DNA of 21,226 nt from Patescibacteria group bacterium. Its GTDB lineage: Bacteria; Patescibacteriota; Microgenomatia; Levybacterales; UBA12049. A program made the translations under genes and the position numbers. How positions within the stretch are numbered: position 1 is the stretch's first letter; each line of letters begins with the position of its first letter. The notes under the pieces were generated by a model, which searched no databases, was not told the DNA's origin, and saw only the letters and a list, made by a program, of their open reading frames with translations. Positions 7,739 through 13,514 of this stretch are shown here, in pieces. The stretch covers positions 1 through 21,226 of the forward strand of contig JAMCZG010000048.1 of the NCBI GenBank assembly GCA_023485715.1, in the 5' to 3' direction.

Positions 7739-7975
7739 ATGTTCTATACGTATGTTCTTAAAAGCGAAAAAGATGGTAAGCTTTATACGGGATTTACATA
7801 TGATTTAAAGAAAAGATTAGAAATTCACAGAAAGGGAAAAAATTTAGCAACAAAAGATAGATTACCTTTAAAATTAATATACTACGAAGCATGTTTGAAC
7901 GAAAAAAAGGCGATTAAAAGAGAGAAGTATTTTAAAACTGGATTTGGAAGAAGATTTTTGAATAATAGAATATAA
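7739..7975 (+). CDS. Small GIY-YIG nuclease-domain protein
   Basis: A 78-residue protein consisting only of a GIY-YIG domain. The two strands are YTYVLKS (3-9) and LYTGFT (15-20), followed by DLKKRLEIH (R26) and the YYEACLNEKKAIKREKYFK helix with candidate catalytic glutamates. Such single-domain proteins (the YhbQ/UPF0213-like group) are common in small genomes. Their biological role is not settled; ideas include DNA repair and element-borne nuclease. It lies between two tRNA genes and is followed within nine bases by a GC-rich nested palindrome, which makes a mobile or selfish origin possible. The start is ATG 7739. Confidence 0.85.
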   Translation: MFYTYVLKSEKDGKLYTGFTYDLKKRLEIHRKGKNLATKDRLPLKLIYYEACLNEKKAIKREKYFKTGFGRRFLNNRI

Positions 7976-7983
7976 AAGTGACA

Positions 7984-8041
7984 AAGTCGAGAAAAGAAGG
8001 GGCGAGCGGGCCTGCCCGCAACGCCTCGCAATGCTCGACTT
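7984..8041. repeat. GC-rich nested inverted repeat (REP-like or terminator)
   Basis: The outer arms AAGTCGAG (7984-7991) and CTCGACTT (8034-8041) pair perfectly. Inside, GCGAG (8002-8006) pairs with CTCGC (8025-8029), and CGGG (8007-8010) pairs with CCCG (8015-8018) round a short loop. The block is far richer in G+C than its surroundings. No T-run follows, so it is not a textbook terminator. GCCCGC at 8014-8019 could alternatively pair with GCGGGC at 8051-8056, which includes the first bases of tRNA-Lys. Confidence 0.7.
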
Positions 8042-8052
8042 GCGTGGCGGGC

Positions 8053-8125
8053 GGGCTGCTAGCTCAACTGGTAGAGCAACTCCCTCTTAAGGAGTAGGTT
8101 TGGGGTTCGAGTCCCCGGCAGCTCA
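8053..8125 (+). tRNA. tRNA-Lys (anticodon CTT)
   Basis: A 73-nt cloverleaf. The acceptor stem is GGGCTGC/GCAGCTC with one G-T pair, the D-arm GCTC/GAGC, the anticodon stem ACTCC/GGAGT with loop CTCTTAA (anticodon CTT, reads AAG), and the T-arm TGGGG/CCCCG round TTCGAGT. The discriminator is A and no CCA is encoded. It marks the left border of the accessory-looking stretch. Confidence 0.95.
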
Positions 8126-8126
8126 C

Positions 8127-8144
8127 AAACTAAACGTTTAGTTT
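8127..8144. promoter_or_regulatory. Perfect 18-bp palindrome between tRNA-Lys and the DUF4145 gene
   Basis: AAACTAAACGTTTAGTTT is a perfect dyad starting two bases after the tRNA and ending six bases before ATG 8151. It overlaps the only -10-like sequence there (TTTAAT, 8142-8147). It could be an operator for a dimeric repressor, or a weak hairpin ending tRNA transcription; it has no GC clamp, so I favour an operator. Confidence 0.5.
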
Positions 8145-8150
8145 AATAAT

Positions 8151-8912
8151 ATGGCATTTTCATGGACTTGTCCCTTTTGTGGTAGGGATACAACAATTAC
8201 AAGTTCTGACACCACAAGCTTCGAAGATAGACTTCATATTGATAATAGCGTGGGAGACCATTCAATAATTGGTAAATTTATAGTTTGTCCTAATGAGAAA
8301 TGCAAAAAGTACACCTTAGATTTTTGGTTAGGAACTACAAAAAGAACTTATGGTGGTGGTTATGGTTTTGGAGAAGTATTAAAACATTGGCAACTAGTTC
8401 CTCCTTCACGAGCACAAGTGTTCCCCTCATATGTGCCAAAACCCGTAAAAGATGACTACGAGGAAGCATGTTTAATTCTAAACGGAAGTCCTAAAGCATC
8501 AGCAACTCTTGCTCGAAGGTGTCTACAAGGCATGATTAGAGATTTTTGGAAAGTAAAAAAACCTGATAATCATAAAGGACTATGGACACTAAAGGATGAG
8601 ATTGAAGCCATAAAAGATAAAGTAGAGCCTGAAACTTGGGATGCAATTGATAGCGTTCGTAAAATTGGCAACATTGGTGCTCATATGGAAGAGGACATAA
8701 ATGTTATTGTTGATGTAGAGCCAGTAGAAGCAGAAAAGCTTATTTGGCTCATAGAAGTTTTAATCAAAGATTGGTATGTAAATAAACATCAAAGACAACT
8801 AAGATTAAAAGAGATTACCCAAACCGCAGATGAAAAAGGACAAACTAGAAAAGGAGTTAGAAAAACTGAAGAATCTACCACCTCTCCCACCGAAGGAGCA
8901 GAAAATAGTTGA
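8151..8912 (+). CDS. DUF4145 protein with N-terminal zinc-ribbon-like motif
   Basis: A 253-residue soluble protein. The N-terminus has C7-x2-C10 and C46-x4-C51, which look like a zinc ribbon. The central part carries the DUF4145 signature (GSPKASATLARRCLQGMIRDFW, split here as GSPKASATLARR and CLQGMIRDFW, about 115-136) and a helical SVRKIGNIGAHMEED segment. DUF4145 occurs alone and next to restriction or other defence genes; its biochemical role is not known to me. The C-terminal 40 residues are polar and low-complexity and are encoded over a second reading frame that looks more protein-like. The start is ATG 8151, 25 bases after tRNA-Lys. It has fewer of the TCGA/CGAT words that are frequent in flanking genes, consistent with an accessory origin. 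Confidence 0.85.
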   Translation: MAFSWTCPFCGRDTTITSSDTTSFEDRLHIDNSVGDHSIIGKFIVCPNEKCKKYTLDFWLGTTKRTYGGGYGFGEVLKHWQLVPPSRAQVFPSYVPKPVKDDYEEACLILNGSPKASATLARRCLQGMIRDFWKVKKPDNHKGLWTLKDEIEAIKDKVEPETWDAIDSVRKIGNIGAHMEEDINVIVDVEPVEAEKLIWLIEVLIKDWYVNKHQRQLRLKEITQTADEKGQTRKGVRKTEESTTSPTEGAENS

Positions 8913-8997
8913 TGCCATTGCAGCAGCTATGGTTGAGAAGACGTTAGAAGATTTAGCTCAAGGAATACATCGTAAACCCGCGAAGCGTAGGAAGTGA
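8830..8997 (+). CDS. 55-residue charged ORF overlapping the DUF4145 gene end
   Basis: This frame runs from ATG 8830 to TGA 8997 and overlaps the last 83 bases of the DUF4145 gene in another frame. The product begins with an amphipathic lysine/glutamate helix (DKLEKELEKLKN), then a proline hinge (LPPLPPKEQ), a second helix (IVDAIAAAMVEKTLEDLAQG), and a basic tail (KPAKRRK). That organisation looks like a real small protein or a domain tail rather than noise. It has no Shine-Dalgarno. It might be translated by coupling, or be the remnant of a longer C-terminus. I do not recognise a family. Confidence 0.45.
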   Translation: MKKDKLEKELEKLKNLPPLPPKEQKIVDAIAAAMVEKTLEDLAQGIHRKPAKRRK

Positions 8998-9019
8998 TGT
9001 GTTCGAAAAATTGACCTGA

Positions 9020-9034
9020 CAGTTCACAAATTAA
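9020..9034. repeat. Imperfect copy of the tRNA-Lys 3' flank
   Basis: CAGTTCACAAATTAA matches 13 of 15 bases of 8119-8133, which covers the last seven bases of tRNA-Lys and its flank. A GTTCGA also precedes both copies (8105 and 9001), at slightly different spacing. The two copies bracket the DUF4145 unit, as old attachment sites would, but no integrase is present and the match could be chance. Confidence 0.25.
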
Positions 9035-9055
9035 TTATTAATAAGTAGTCTATAG

Positions 9056-9442
9056 TCAGATACCGAGGGCTGGTTGAAGCCTGGGATTTATAGTCGGTGT
9101 TCCTCTGAGTTTTGATAGTGCCTGTCTTTCGATCCTACCCACAGTCCGGGGCGACCTGCCTATTTTTGCAGCAACACAATCGAGGGTTTGTGGTGTAGAA
9201 ACCAATAGTCCCATACGGTCTCCTACTACCTGTTTTTCCGTTCCAGACAATCGTGAAATTTTGTATTCGGCTCCTTCTGTCATTTCGATAGTACGTTCCT
9301 GACCAAATAAATATAGGGAATCTAGAGGAACACCGAATAATTCTTCAAAAATCGCACCTCTTGTAGGTGTTGATACGCTTTTTAAGTTCTCAATTCCTTC
9401 TGCCGTAAAATAATTTCTAATCGCTTCTATAGGATTTATCAC
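9056..9442 (-). CDS. Stand-alone sigma-70 region-4-like DNA-binding protein
   Basis: A 128-residue protein starting at GTG 9442. Residues 65-113 align without gaps to region 4 of primary sigma factors: L-x3-E-x2-V at the start, R-x-GL, QTLDCVAAKIG as the first helix, and SPRTVGRIERQALSKLR as the recognition helix. There is no region 2 or 3, so it cannot melt a promoter as a normal sigma factor does. The residues that in RpoD contact the -35 element (R-E-x2-R-Q) are changed here. It may be a small regulator bound to DNA or to RNA polymerase. The N-terminal 60 residues are unassigned. It diverges from the 195-residue gene over a 112-bp gap with facing TTGACA elements. Confidence 0.7.
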   Translation of the reverse strand: MINPIEAIRNYFTAEGIENLKSVSTPTRGAIFEELFGVPLDSLYLFGQERTIEMTEGAEYKISRLSGTEKQVVGDRMGLLVSTPQTLDCVAAKIGRSPRTVGRIERQALSKLRGTPTINPRLQPALGI

Positions 9443-9449
9443 GTTTATT

Positions 9450-9478
9450 ATTTAACATTATTTAATACCGCTTGTCAA
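9450..9478 (-). promoter_or_regulatory. Promoter of the sigma-region-4-like gene
   Basis: Consensus -35 TTGACA (9473-9478 on minus), a 17-base spacer and a -10-like TTAAAT (9450-9455). Seven bases then lead to GTG 9442, so the transcript would be nearly leaderless. Confidence 0.55.
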
Positions 9479-9502
9479 TCGCGATATTAATAATAAATGT
9501 TC

Positions 9503-9531
9503 TTGACAAACAGCTATGAAAGGAGTATAAA
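9503..9531 (+). promoter_or_regulatory. Strong promoter of the 195-residue gene
   Basis: TTGACA (9503-9508), a 17-base spacer, then TATAAA (9526-9531): eleven of twelve consensus bases with optimal spacing. The expected start near 9538 gives a leader of about 17 bases before ATG 9555. An AAAGGAG at 9519-9525 followed by ATG 9532 also defines a six-codon ORF ending just before 9555, but it lies upstream of the predicted transcript start. Confidence 0.65.
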
Positions 9532-9554
9532 TGCCTACTACTTGCCCTTAAAAT

Positions 9555-10142
9555 ATGACAGAAGGCCTATTATTACAGCCAAATCATGATTCTCTTCTGG
9601 ATTTAATTGAGCAGACAATGCATGCTGAAGGTAGCCCTAAACAAACAGAAGAAGACAAAAGAAAAGAATTTGATCCCTTAGAAGCTGTTAAAAAACATTG
9701 GAATCAGGCTCAGGCCTGTTTTGGTGAACTCAGAAAACACTTTGCAGATATAGGAAAAACAATGTCATTTGTTAAATATGGTCCTGTAAATACGTTTATA
9801 GCAGACGACCCTAATAGCGGTCTCCCCTACACAGAAGATTTGGGCGATTATCAGGAAAATATTTTAACATTACACCGCCGTAATCCTAATGACCCGCGTT
9901 ATCTTTTACTTTTAGGAATAGCAACAAATTTAACTACTTGTGGACAGTTTAATGAGGCAATTCGACAAAATATACCAAGCAACGCTGGCAATCATGATGG
10001 GATCGATAACCAATATGATTTTTTGAACAAACTGGGACCGTGTTTGTATACAACAGATCTTATTGTTAGATCATTGGGCTTATCAGAAACAGGAACCGAT
10101 AGTCCTTTTAACGAACTCTCCGTTTTATACACAAAAAAATAG
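9555..10142 (+). CDS. Unrecognised 195-residue soluble protein
   Basis: I do not recognise a family. The protein is soluble, with no signal peptide or membrane helix. Residues 1-50 are acidic and probably helical (DSLLDLIEQTMHAEG, then a KQTEEDKRKEF stretch). The middle has aromatic-rich VKKHWNQAQACFGELRKHF. The later half contains LHRRNPNDPRYLLLLGIATN and a C-terminal FNELSVLYTKK. Scattered cysteines show no zinc pattern. The strong TTGACA/TATAAA promoter, shared gap with the sigma-like gene and clean boundaries argue that it is expressed. A tetratricopeptide-like helical fold is conceivable from the RRNPNDPRYLLLLGIA segment, but this is weak. It may be controlled by its divergent neighbour; this is inference from layout. 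The start is ATG 9555. Confidence 0.65.
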   Translation: MTEGLLLQPNHDSLLDLIEQTMHAEGSPKQTEEDKRKEFDPLEAVKKHWNQAQACFGELRKHFADIGKTMSFVKYGPVNTFIADDPNSGLPYTEDLGDYQENILTLHRRNPNDPRYLLLLGIATNLTTCGQFNEAIRQNIPSNAGNHDGIDNQYDFLNKLGPCLYTTDLIVRSLGLSETGTDSPFNELSVLYTKK

Positions 10143-10151
10143 TTTATCAAT

Positions 10152-11156
10152 TTACTTCTTGTTAGTTTCTTTAAGTTCGCAGAAGATTATATAAAGTACA
10201 GACATAAACGGGACAGACAACAAAGCGCCCAAAACCCCCATTAGGTTTGTGCCCACAACTACCCCAATAATTATTATGATCGGATTCAATCCCACCACTT
10301 GGTGCATGATTCTTGGTACTAAAATATTGTTTTCCAGCTGATGGATAATTAGATACGCGAGAATTACAAGAAGCGCAAGATTCGGAGAAATAGTCAGCGC
10401 CAAAAGGACGGTGGGGATGGCAGAAACTATCGGACCGATCGTCGGGATAATCTCCAATAGTCCGGCTAAAAGCGCAAGGGGTAACGCGTATTCAATCCCT
10501 AAAATTATTAACGCTATATACGTTAATATACCGATCGAAATGGAAAGAAGTATTTGTCCTCTTACCCACGCGCCGAGTTTACTATCGATCTGTGAAATAA
10601 TCGATATAACCCGTTTTTGGGATTGTTCGGAAAAAAGTTTTGCGACATTTTTTTGGATTTTTTCGTAGTCGAGCAATAAATAGAAACTTACCACGACGAT
10701 CGTAACGATCGAAAATATGCTTCCGAAAACTGTTCCTGTTACGTCGATCACGTTTTTTCCGATATTTCCAAAATTATTTATGTCGGGCGATATAAATGTT
10801 CCGACCTGCGGTAAATCTAGCCTTATACCAAAAAAATTTACAGGTTTATCGAGGTATTCAGGAAGATTAGAAAAGAAAAGCTGGATCTGGGCAACCAAAA
10901 AAGGTATAAGCGGGACAATGAATAGAAACAAAAGCGCCAGGAATATAAGATAGGCAAGTATTACAGATAAAACTCTAGGAATCCTTATTCTTCGAAGAAG
11001 CATTGACACAGGGTATATGCTTACTGCGATTATATACGCGATAAAAAGATCGACTAAAATATTTTTGATCGAAAACACAAACCATCCGAACACGACTAAA
11101 AAAAGTGCCATTATTACCTGATTTTTCCCAAGATACCTGAAAAATCCGCTTAACAT
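10152..11156 (-). CDS. AI-2E family transporter (PF01594 permease)
   Basis: A 334-residue polytopic membrane protein. The N-terminal helices, the long central soluble stretch (about 105-150) and the C-terminal motifs LLEIIPTIGPIVSAIPTVLL and LMGVLGALLSVPFMSVLYI are characteristic. Members include the reported AI-2 exporter TqsA and Na+(Li+)/H+ antiporters, so the substrate cannot be assigned; a general permease is the safe call. The start is ATG 11156, six bases after a perfect TATAAT. It is downstream of rnhB and has its own promoter, which overlaps the rnhB stop codon. It converges on the 195-residue gene with nine bases between them. Confidence 0.9.
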   Translation of the reverse strand: MLSGFFRYLGKNQVIMALFLVVFGWFVFSIKNILVDLFIAYIIAVSIYPVSMLLRRIRIPRVLSVILAYLIFLALLFLFIVPLIPFLVAQIQLFFSNLPEYLDKPVNFFGIRLDLPQVGTFISPDINNFGNIGKNVIDVTGTVFGSIFSIVTIVVVSFYLLLDYEKIQKNVAKLFSEQSQKRVISIISQIDSKLGAWVRGQILLSISIGILTYIALIILGIEYALPLALLAGLLEIIPTIGPIVSAIPTVLLALTISPNLALLVILAYLIIHQLENNILVPRIMHQVVGLNPIIIIIGVVVGTNLMGVLGALLSVPFMSVLYIIFCELKETNKK

Positions 11157-11162
11157 GAGCTT

Positions 11163-11191
11163 ATTATATCTGATCGGAGACCAAGTTTCAA
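11163..11191 (-). promoter_or_regulatory. Promoter of the AI-2E family gene
   Basis: On the minus strand TTGAAA (11186-11191), 17 bases, TATAAT (11163-11168), then six bases to ATG 11156. The -35 overlaps the stop codon of rnhB (11188-11190). Transcription is predicted to start on the A of the ATG. Confidence 0.7.
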
Positions 11192-11838
11192 AAAGTGAAC
11201 TTTTGTAAATTAAACGAAGTCCTATGTATTTTGGACAACCCGTGTTGTCTTATAGCCTCTTGGTGTTCTTTTGTACCGTAGCCCTTGTTTTTTGAAAAAC
11301 AATATTTTGGGAATTTTTTGTCAAGCGACACCATTAAATAATCGCGGTGGACTTTTGCGATTATCGATGAGGCTGCGATCGAAAAGCACTTCCCGTCCCC
11401 TTTTATAATTCCTTTTTGGTTCTTCAGTCCGATATCTTTTATGTATTTAATATGAAATCCATCGATTAAAACAAAATATCTTCCCTTTGAGCACTCTTTT
11501 ATCTGTTCAATCGCCTTTCGAAATCCGATCGCGGCCGCTTTTGCGATACCGTGTTTGTTTATTGTCGAGACAGGAATTGTTGCGATCGAATGAATAAATC
11601 CATTTCTTATTAACGTAGAAAGCGATTCTCTTTTATCCGGCCTTATTTTTTTTGAATCATCGACGTCTTTAATGAATGATTTTTTAAGATCAACGCGTAA
11701 AATATTTTTATCGAACAAAACCGCGCCGACAACAACAGGTCCTGCAAACGCTCCCCTTCCAACCTCGTCGAGTCCGATCACAAAATCGTATCCTTTTTTG
11801 AATGCGTCCTTTTCCTCGGAAAGATTTGGGAATTTCAT
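11188..11838 (-). CDS. rnhB: Ribonuclease HII
   Basis: A 216-residue RNase HII, which cuts the RNA strand of RNA-DNA hybrids and removes ribonucleotides from DNA. It shows GLDEVGRGAFAGPVVVGAV with the D-E pair, DDSKKI, VLIDGFHIK and KGDGKCFSIAASSIIAKVHRD with the remaining acidic residues, and the family's C-terminal GYGT-KEH-HR-SF pattern. The frame extends 21 codons further to an ATG at 11901, but that would run through the TATAAT at 11845-11850. I chose ATG 11838, six bases after that box and where the family's N-terminus fits. It diverges from the PF04020 gene. Confidence 0.93.
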   Translation of the reverse strand: MKFPNLSEEKDAFKKGYDFVIGLDEVGRGAFAGPVVVGAVLFDKNILRVDLKKSFIKDVDDSKKIRPDKRESLSTLIRNGFIHSIATIPVSTINKHGIAKAAAIGFRKAIEQIKECSKGRYFVLIDGFHIKYIKDIGLKNQKGIIKGDGKCFSIAASSIIAKVHRDYLMVSLDKKFPKYCFSKNKGYGTKEHQEAIRQHGLSKIHRTSFNLQKFTF

Positions 11839-11844
11839 AAAAGA

Positions 11845-11850
11845 ATTATA
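11845..11850 (-). promoter_or_regulatory. Extended -10 promoter of rnhB
   Basis: TGC-TATAAT on the minus strand, followed by six bases and ATG 11838. A weak -35 (TTTAAA) lies 16 bases upstream. The predicted transcript begins on the start codon. Confidence 0.6.
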
Positions 11851-11872
11851 GCATTCAGTAATGAGCTTTAAA

Positions 11873-11901
11873 TTGACACGGTGTTTTTTATTTGTTAGCA
11901 T
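11873..11901 (+). promoter_or_regulatory. Putative promoter of the PF04020-yvcK genes
   Basis: TTGACA (11873-11878), 17 bases, TAGCAT (11896-11901). The expected start near 11908 leaves about eight bases before ATG 11916. It lies back to back with the rnhB promoter. Confidence 0.45.
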
Positions 11902-11915
11902 TTATTCGTAAAGTA

Positions 11916-12320
11916 ATGAAATCTTTGATCCGGAACACGATCGTAAATTCGCTTTCCCTTCTGGCGTTAACCCAAATATTAGCCGGAGTAAAAATCGAAG
12001 GAGGATTACTAACATACCTGATCGGCGGACTTGCGCTTTCCTTAATGATCTTTTTACTTAAGCCGTTGTTAAATGTTTTAGCTTTGCCTTTAAATTTTAT
12101 TACATTCGGCACTTTCTCTTTTTTTATAAACGTAATTATCCTTTATCTTCTTACAGTCGCAATTCCTCAGATTACGATATCGGCATTCACTTTTAACGGT
12201 CTTAAATTCATGGGGTTTGTAATCCCGAAAATTTCCGTGAACGTGTTTTTTGCCTATATTATTTCTTCGGCCGTTTTGTCGTTTGTAGCATCGTTTGTCG
12301 ACTGGCTTTCGAAAAAATAA
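11916..12320 (+). CDS. PF04020 (phage holin family 4 / YvlD-like) membrane protein
   Basis: A 134-residue protein with four hydrophobic helices and few charges. The N-terminal RNTIVNSLSLLALTQILAG, the central LLKPLLNVLALPLNFITFGTF-type segment (K-P-x3-L-x-LP-x2-x2-T-x-G) and the closing SSAVLSFVASFVDWL are characteristic of this family. The name holin is historical; most members are chromosomal and of unknown function in the envelope. The frame opens at a TTG (11892), but I prefer ATG 11916 because of the promoter position and the usual N-terminus. It is followed six bases later by yvcK, which has no visible promoter, so the two are probably co-transcribed. Confidence 0.82.
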   Translation: MKSLIRNTIVNSLSLLALTQILAGVKIEGGLLTYLIGGLALSLMIFLLKPLLNVLALPLNFITFGTFSFFINVIILYLLTVAIPQITISAFTFNGLKFMGFVIPKISVNVFFAYIISSAVLSFVASFVDWLSKK

Positions 12321-12326
12321 ACTCTT

Positions 12327-13280
12327 ATGAAAATGAATAAAAAAATTGTGTGCTTGGGAGGTGGTATCGGTACGGTGAATTTAATAAAAGGGTTAAAAGA
12401 GCACACAGACAATATAACAGTTGTTGTGTCGATGGCAGACGATGGCGCTTCGGCGGGCAGACTCAGGAGATTATACGGTGTTCCACCGCCTGGAGATTTA
12501 GTGAACTGTATCGCGGCAATGTCACAGGTTAATAAAGACATGAAAGATCTTCTGACATTCCGATTTTCGGGTAACCGTTGGGGTTCGGACGGGTCACTCG
12601 GAGGACAAAAACTCGGTAACCTTATTTTAGTTGCCCTTACAAATATCACTGGCAATTTTAGCCAGGCGACATCTGATCTTCAAAAAATATTTAATGTTTC
12701 GGGTAAAATTCTCCCTTCTACAGACGAGAATATATCCATATGGGCGGAGACCTCTGTCGGCGAAAAGGTCTATCGCGAAGAAAATATAGATTTAGGACGC
12801 TTTACGGGAAAAATCGAAAAACTTCACATCAGGCCGGCAAATCCCATGGCTCCTAAGGAAGTTATAGAGGCTATTTTAAACGCCGATGCGATTATCGCAG
12901 GCCCGGGAGATTTGTTCACAACAATTATGCCAACGATTCTTGTTCCCGGAATATTAAAAGCGATAAGACACTCAAAAGCTAAAAAATTTTTTGTCGTTAA
13001 TGTTACGAATAAAGTTTTTGAGACTCCCGATTTTAAAATCGATGATTACGCCGATGCGATATTAAAGCATTGCAAATCGATAGTTTTTAACTCATTTTTC
13101 ATAAACAATAATTTAAGTCCTAAAATTCCGAAAAAATACAAACGACAATATGAATATGTTCCTCCAAACGGGTTTAATAATTTAAAATATAGCGTTGTGT
13201 CAGAAGACTTAATCGACGAAGCATTCCCGCTTTACCACGACTCAAAAAAGCTTGCCAAAGCAATTGCAAAAAGTATATAA
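12327..13280 (+). CDS. yvcK: YvcK/CofD-like gluconeogenesis factor family protein
   Basis: A 317-residue Rossmann-like protein. The phosphate-binding GGGIGTVNLIKGL (11-23), the SMADDGASAGRLRRLYGVPPPGD segment (35-57, with DDG-x-SAGRLR), KLGNLILVALT, and the IIAGPGDLFTTIMPTIL loop are diagnostic. YvcK in Bacillus binds UDP-sugars and is needed for cell shape and growth on gluconeogenic carbon; its catalytic role, if any, is unclear. It follows the PF04020 gene by six bases and precedes secG, whose -10 box overlaps the yvcK stop codon. ATG 12327 is taken as the start; ATG 12333 is also possible. Confidence 0.9.
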   Translation: MKMNKKIVCLGGGIGTVNLIKGLKEHTDNITVVVSMADDGASAGRLRRLYGVPPPGDLVNCIAAMSQVNKDMKDLLTFRFSGNRWGSDGSLGGQKLGNLILVALTNITGNFSQATSDLQKIFNVSGKILPSTDENISIWAETSVGEKVYREENIDLGRFTGKIEKLHIRPANPMAPKEVIEAILNADAIIAGPGDLFTTIMPTILVPGILKAIRHSKAKKFFVVNVTNKVFETPDFKIDDYADAILKHCKSIVFNSFFINNNLSPKIPKKYKRQYEYVPPNGFNNLKYSVVSEDLIDEAFPLYHDSKKLAKAIAKSI

Positions 13281-13281
13281 T
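13252..13281 (+). promoter_or_regulatory. Promoter of secG within the end of yvcK
   Basis: TTGCCA (13252-13257), 18 bases, TATAAT (13276-13281), then seven bases to GTG 13289. The -10 overlaps the yvcK stop (13278-13280). Confidence 0.6.
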
Positions 13282-13288
13282 AACGCTT

Positions 13289-13504
13289 GTGATACTCACG
13301 ATTTTTCAGATAATAGTCGCGGTTTTACTTATCGGCGCGATTTTGCTCCAAATGCAAGGCAGCGGTCTTTCGTCGTCCTTCGGGGGAGGAAGCGGAGAAT
13401 TTTATAGAAGCAAAAGAAGTGTCGAGCGGCTTCTTGTTTGGGCTACGATAATACTGGCATTCCTCTTTGCTGTTTTATCGATTATCCAACTAGCGCCTCG
13501 ATAA
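13289..13504 (+). CDS. secG: SecG subunit of the protein translocase
   Basis: A 71-residue protein with two membrane helices (about 2-20 and 48-68), separated by a glycine/serine-rich cytoplasmic loop. LLQMQGSGLSSSFGGGSGEF is the usual SecG signature, with the start of helix 2 after RSVERLLVW. SecG joins SecY and SecE in the membrane and aids SecA-driven export; many exported proteins are encoded in this window. The start is GTG 13289, directed by the TATAAT seven bases upstream. The stop is ten bases before the solute-binding protein gene. Confidence 0.92.
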   Translation: MILTIFQIIVAVLLIGAILLQMQGSGLSSSFGGGSGEFYRSKRSVERLLVWATIILAFLFAVLSIIQLAPR

Positions 13505-13505
13505 T
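13500..13505 (+). promoter_or_regulatory. Putative -10 box of the solute-binding protein gene
   Basis: GATAAT overlapping the secG stop codon, nine bases before ATG 13515. No clear -35, and no Shine-Dalgarno. Confidence 0.4.
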
Positions 13506-13514
13506 ATCCATAAT

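Noticed and set aside
9519..9552. Six-codon leader ORF (ATG 9532) with AAAGGAG upstream
   Set aside because: The TTGACA/TATAAA promoter puts the RNA start near 9538, so this ATG would not be transcribed. Kept only as an alternative if another promoter exists.
11839..11901. Upstream ATG 11901 for RNase HII
   Set aside because: It would translate through the TATAAT at 11845-11850 and adds residues not typical of the family.
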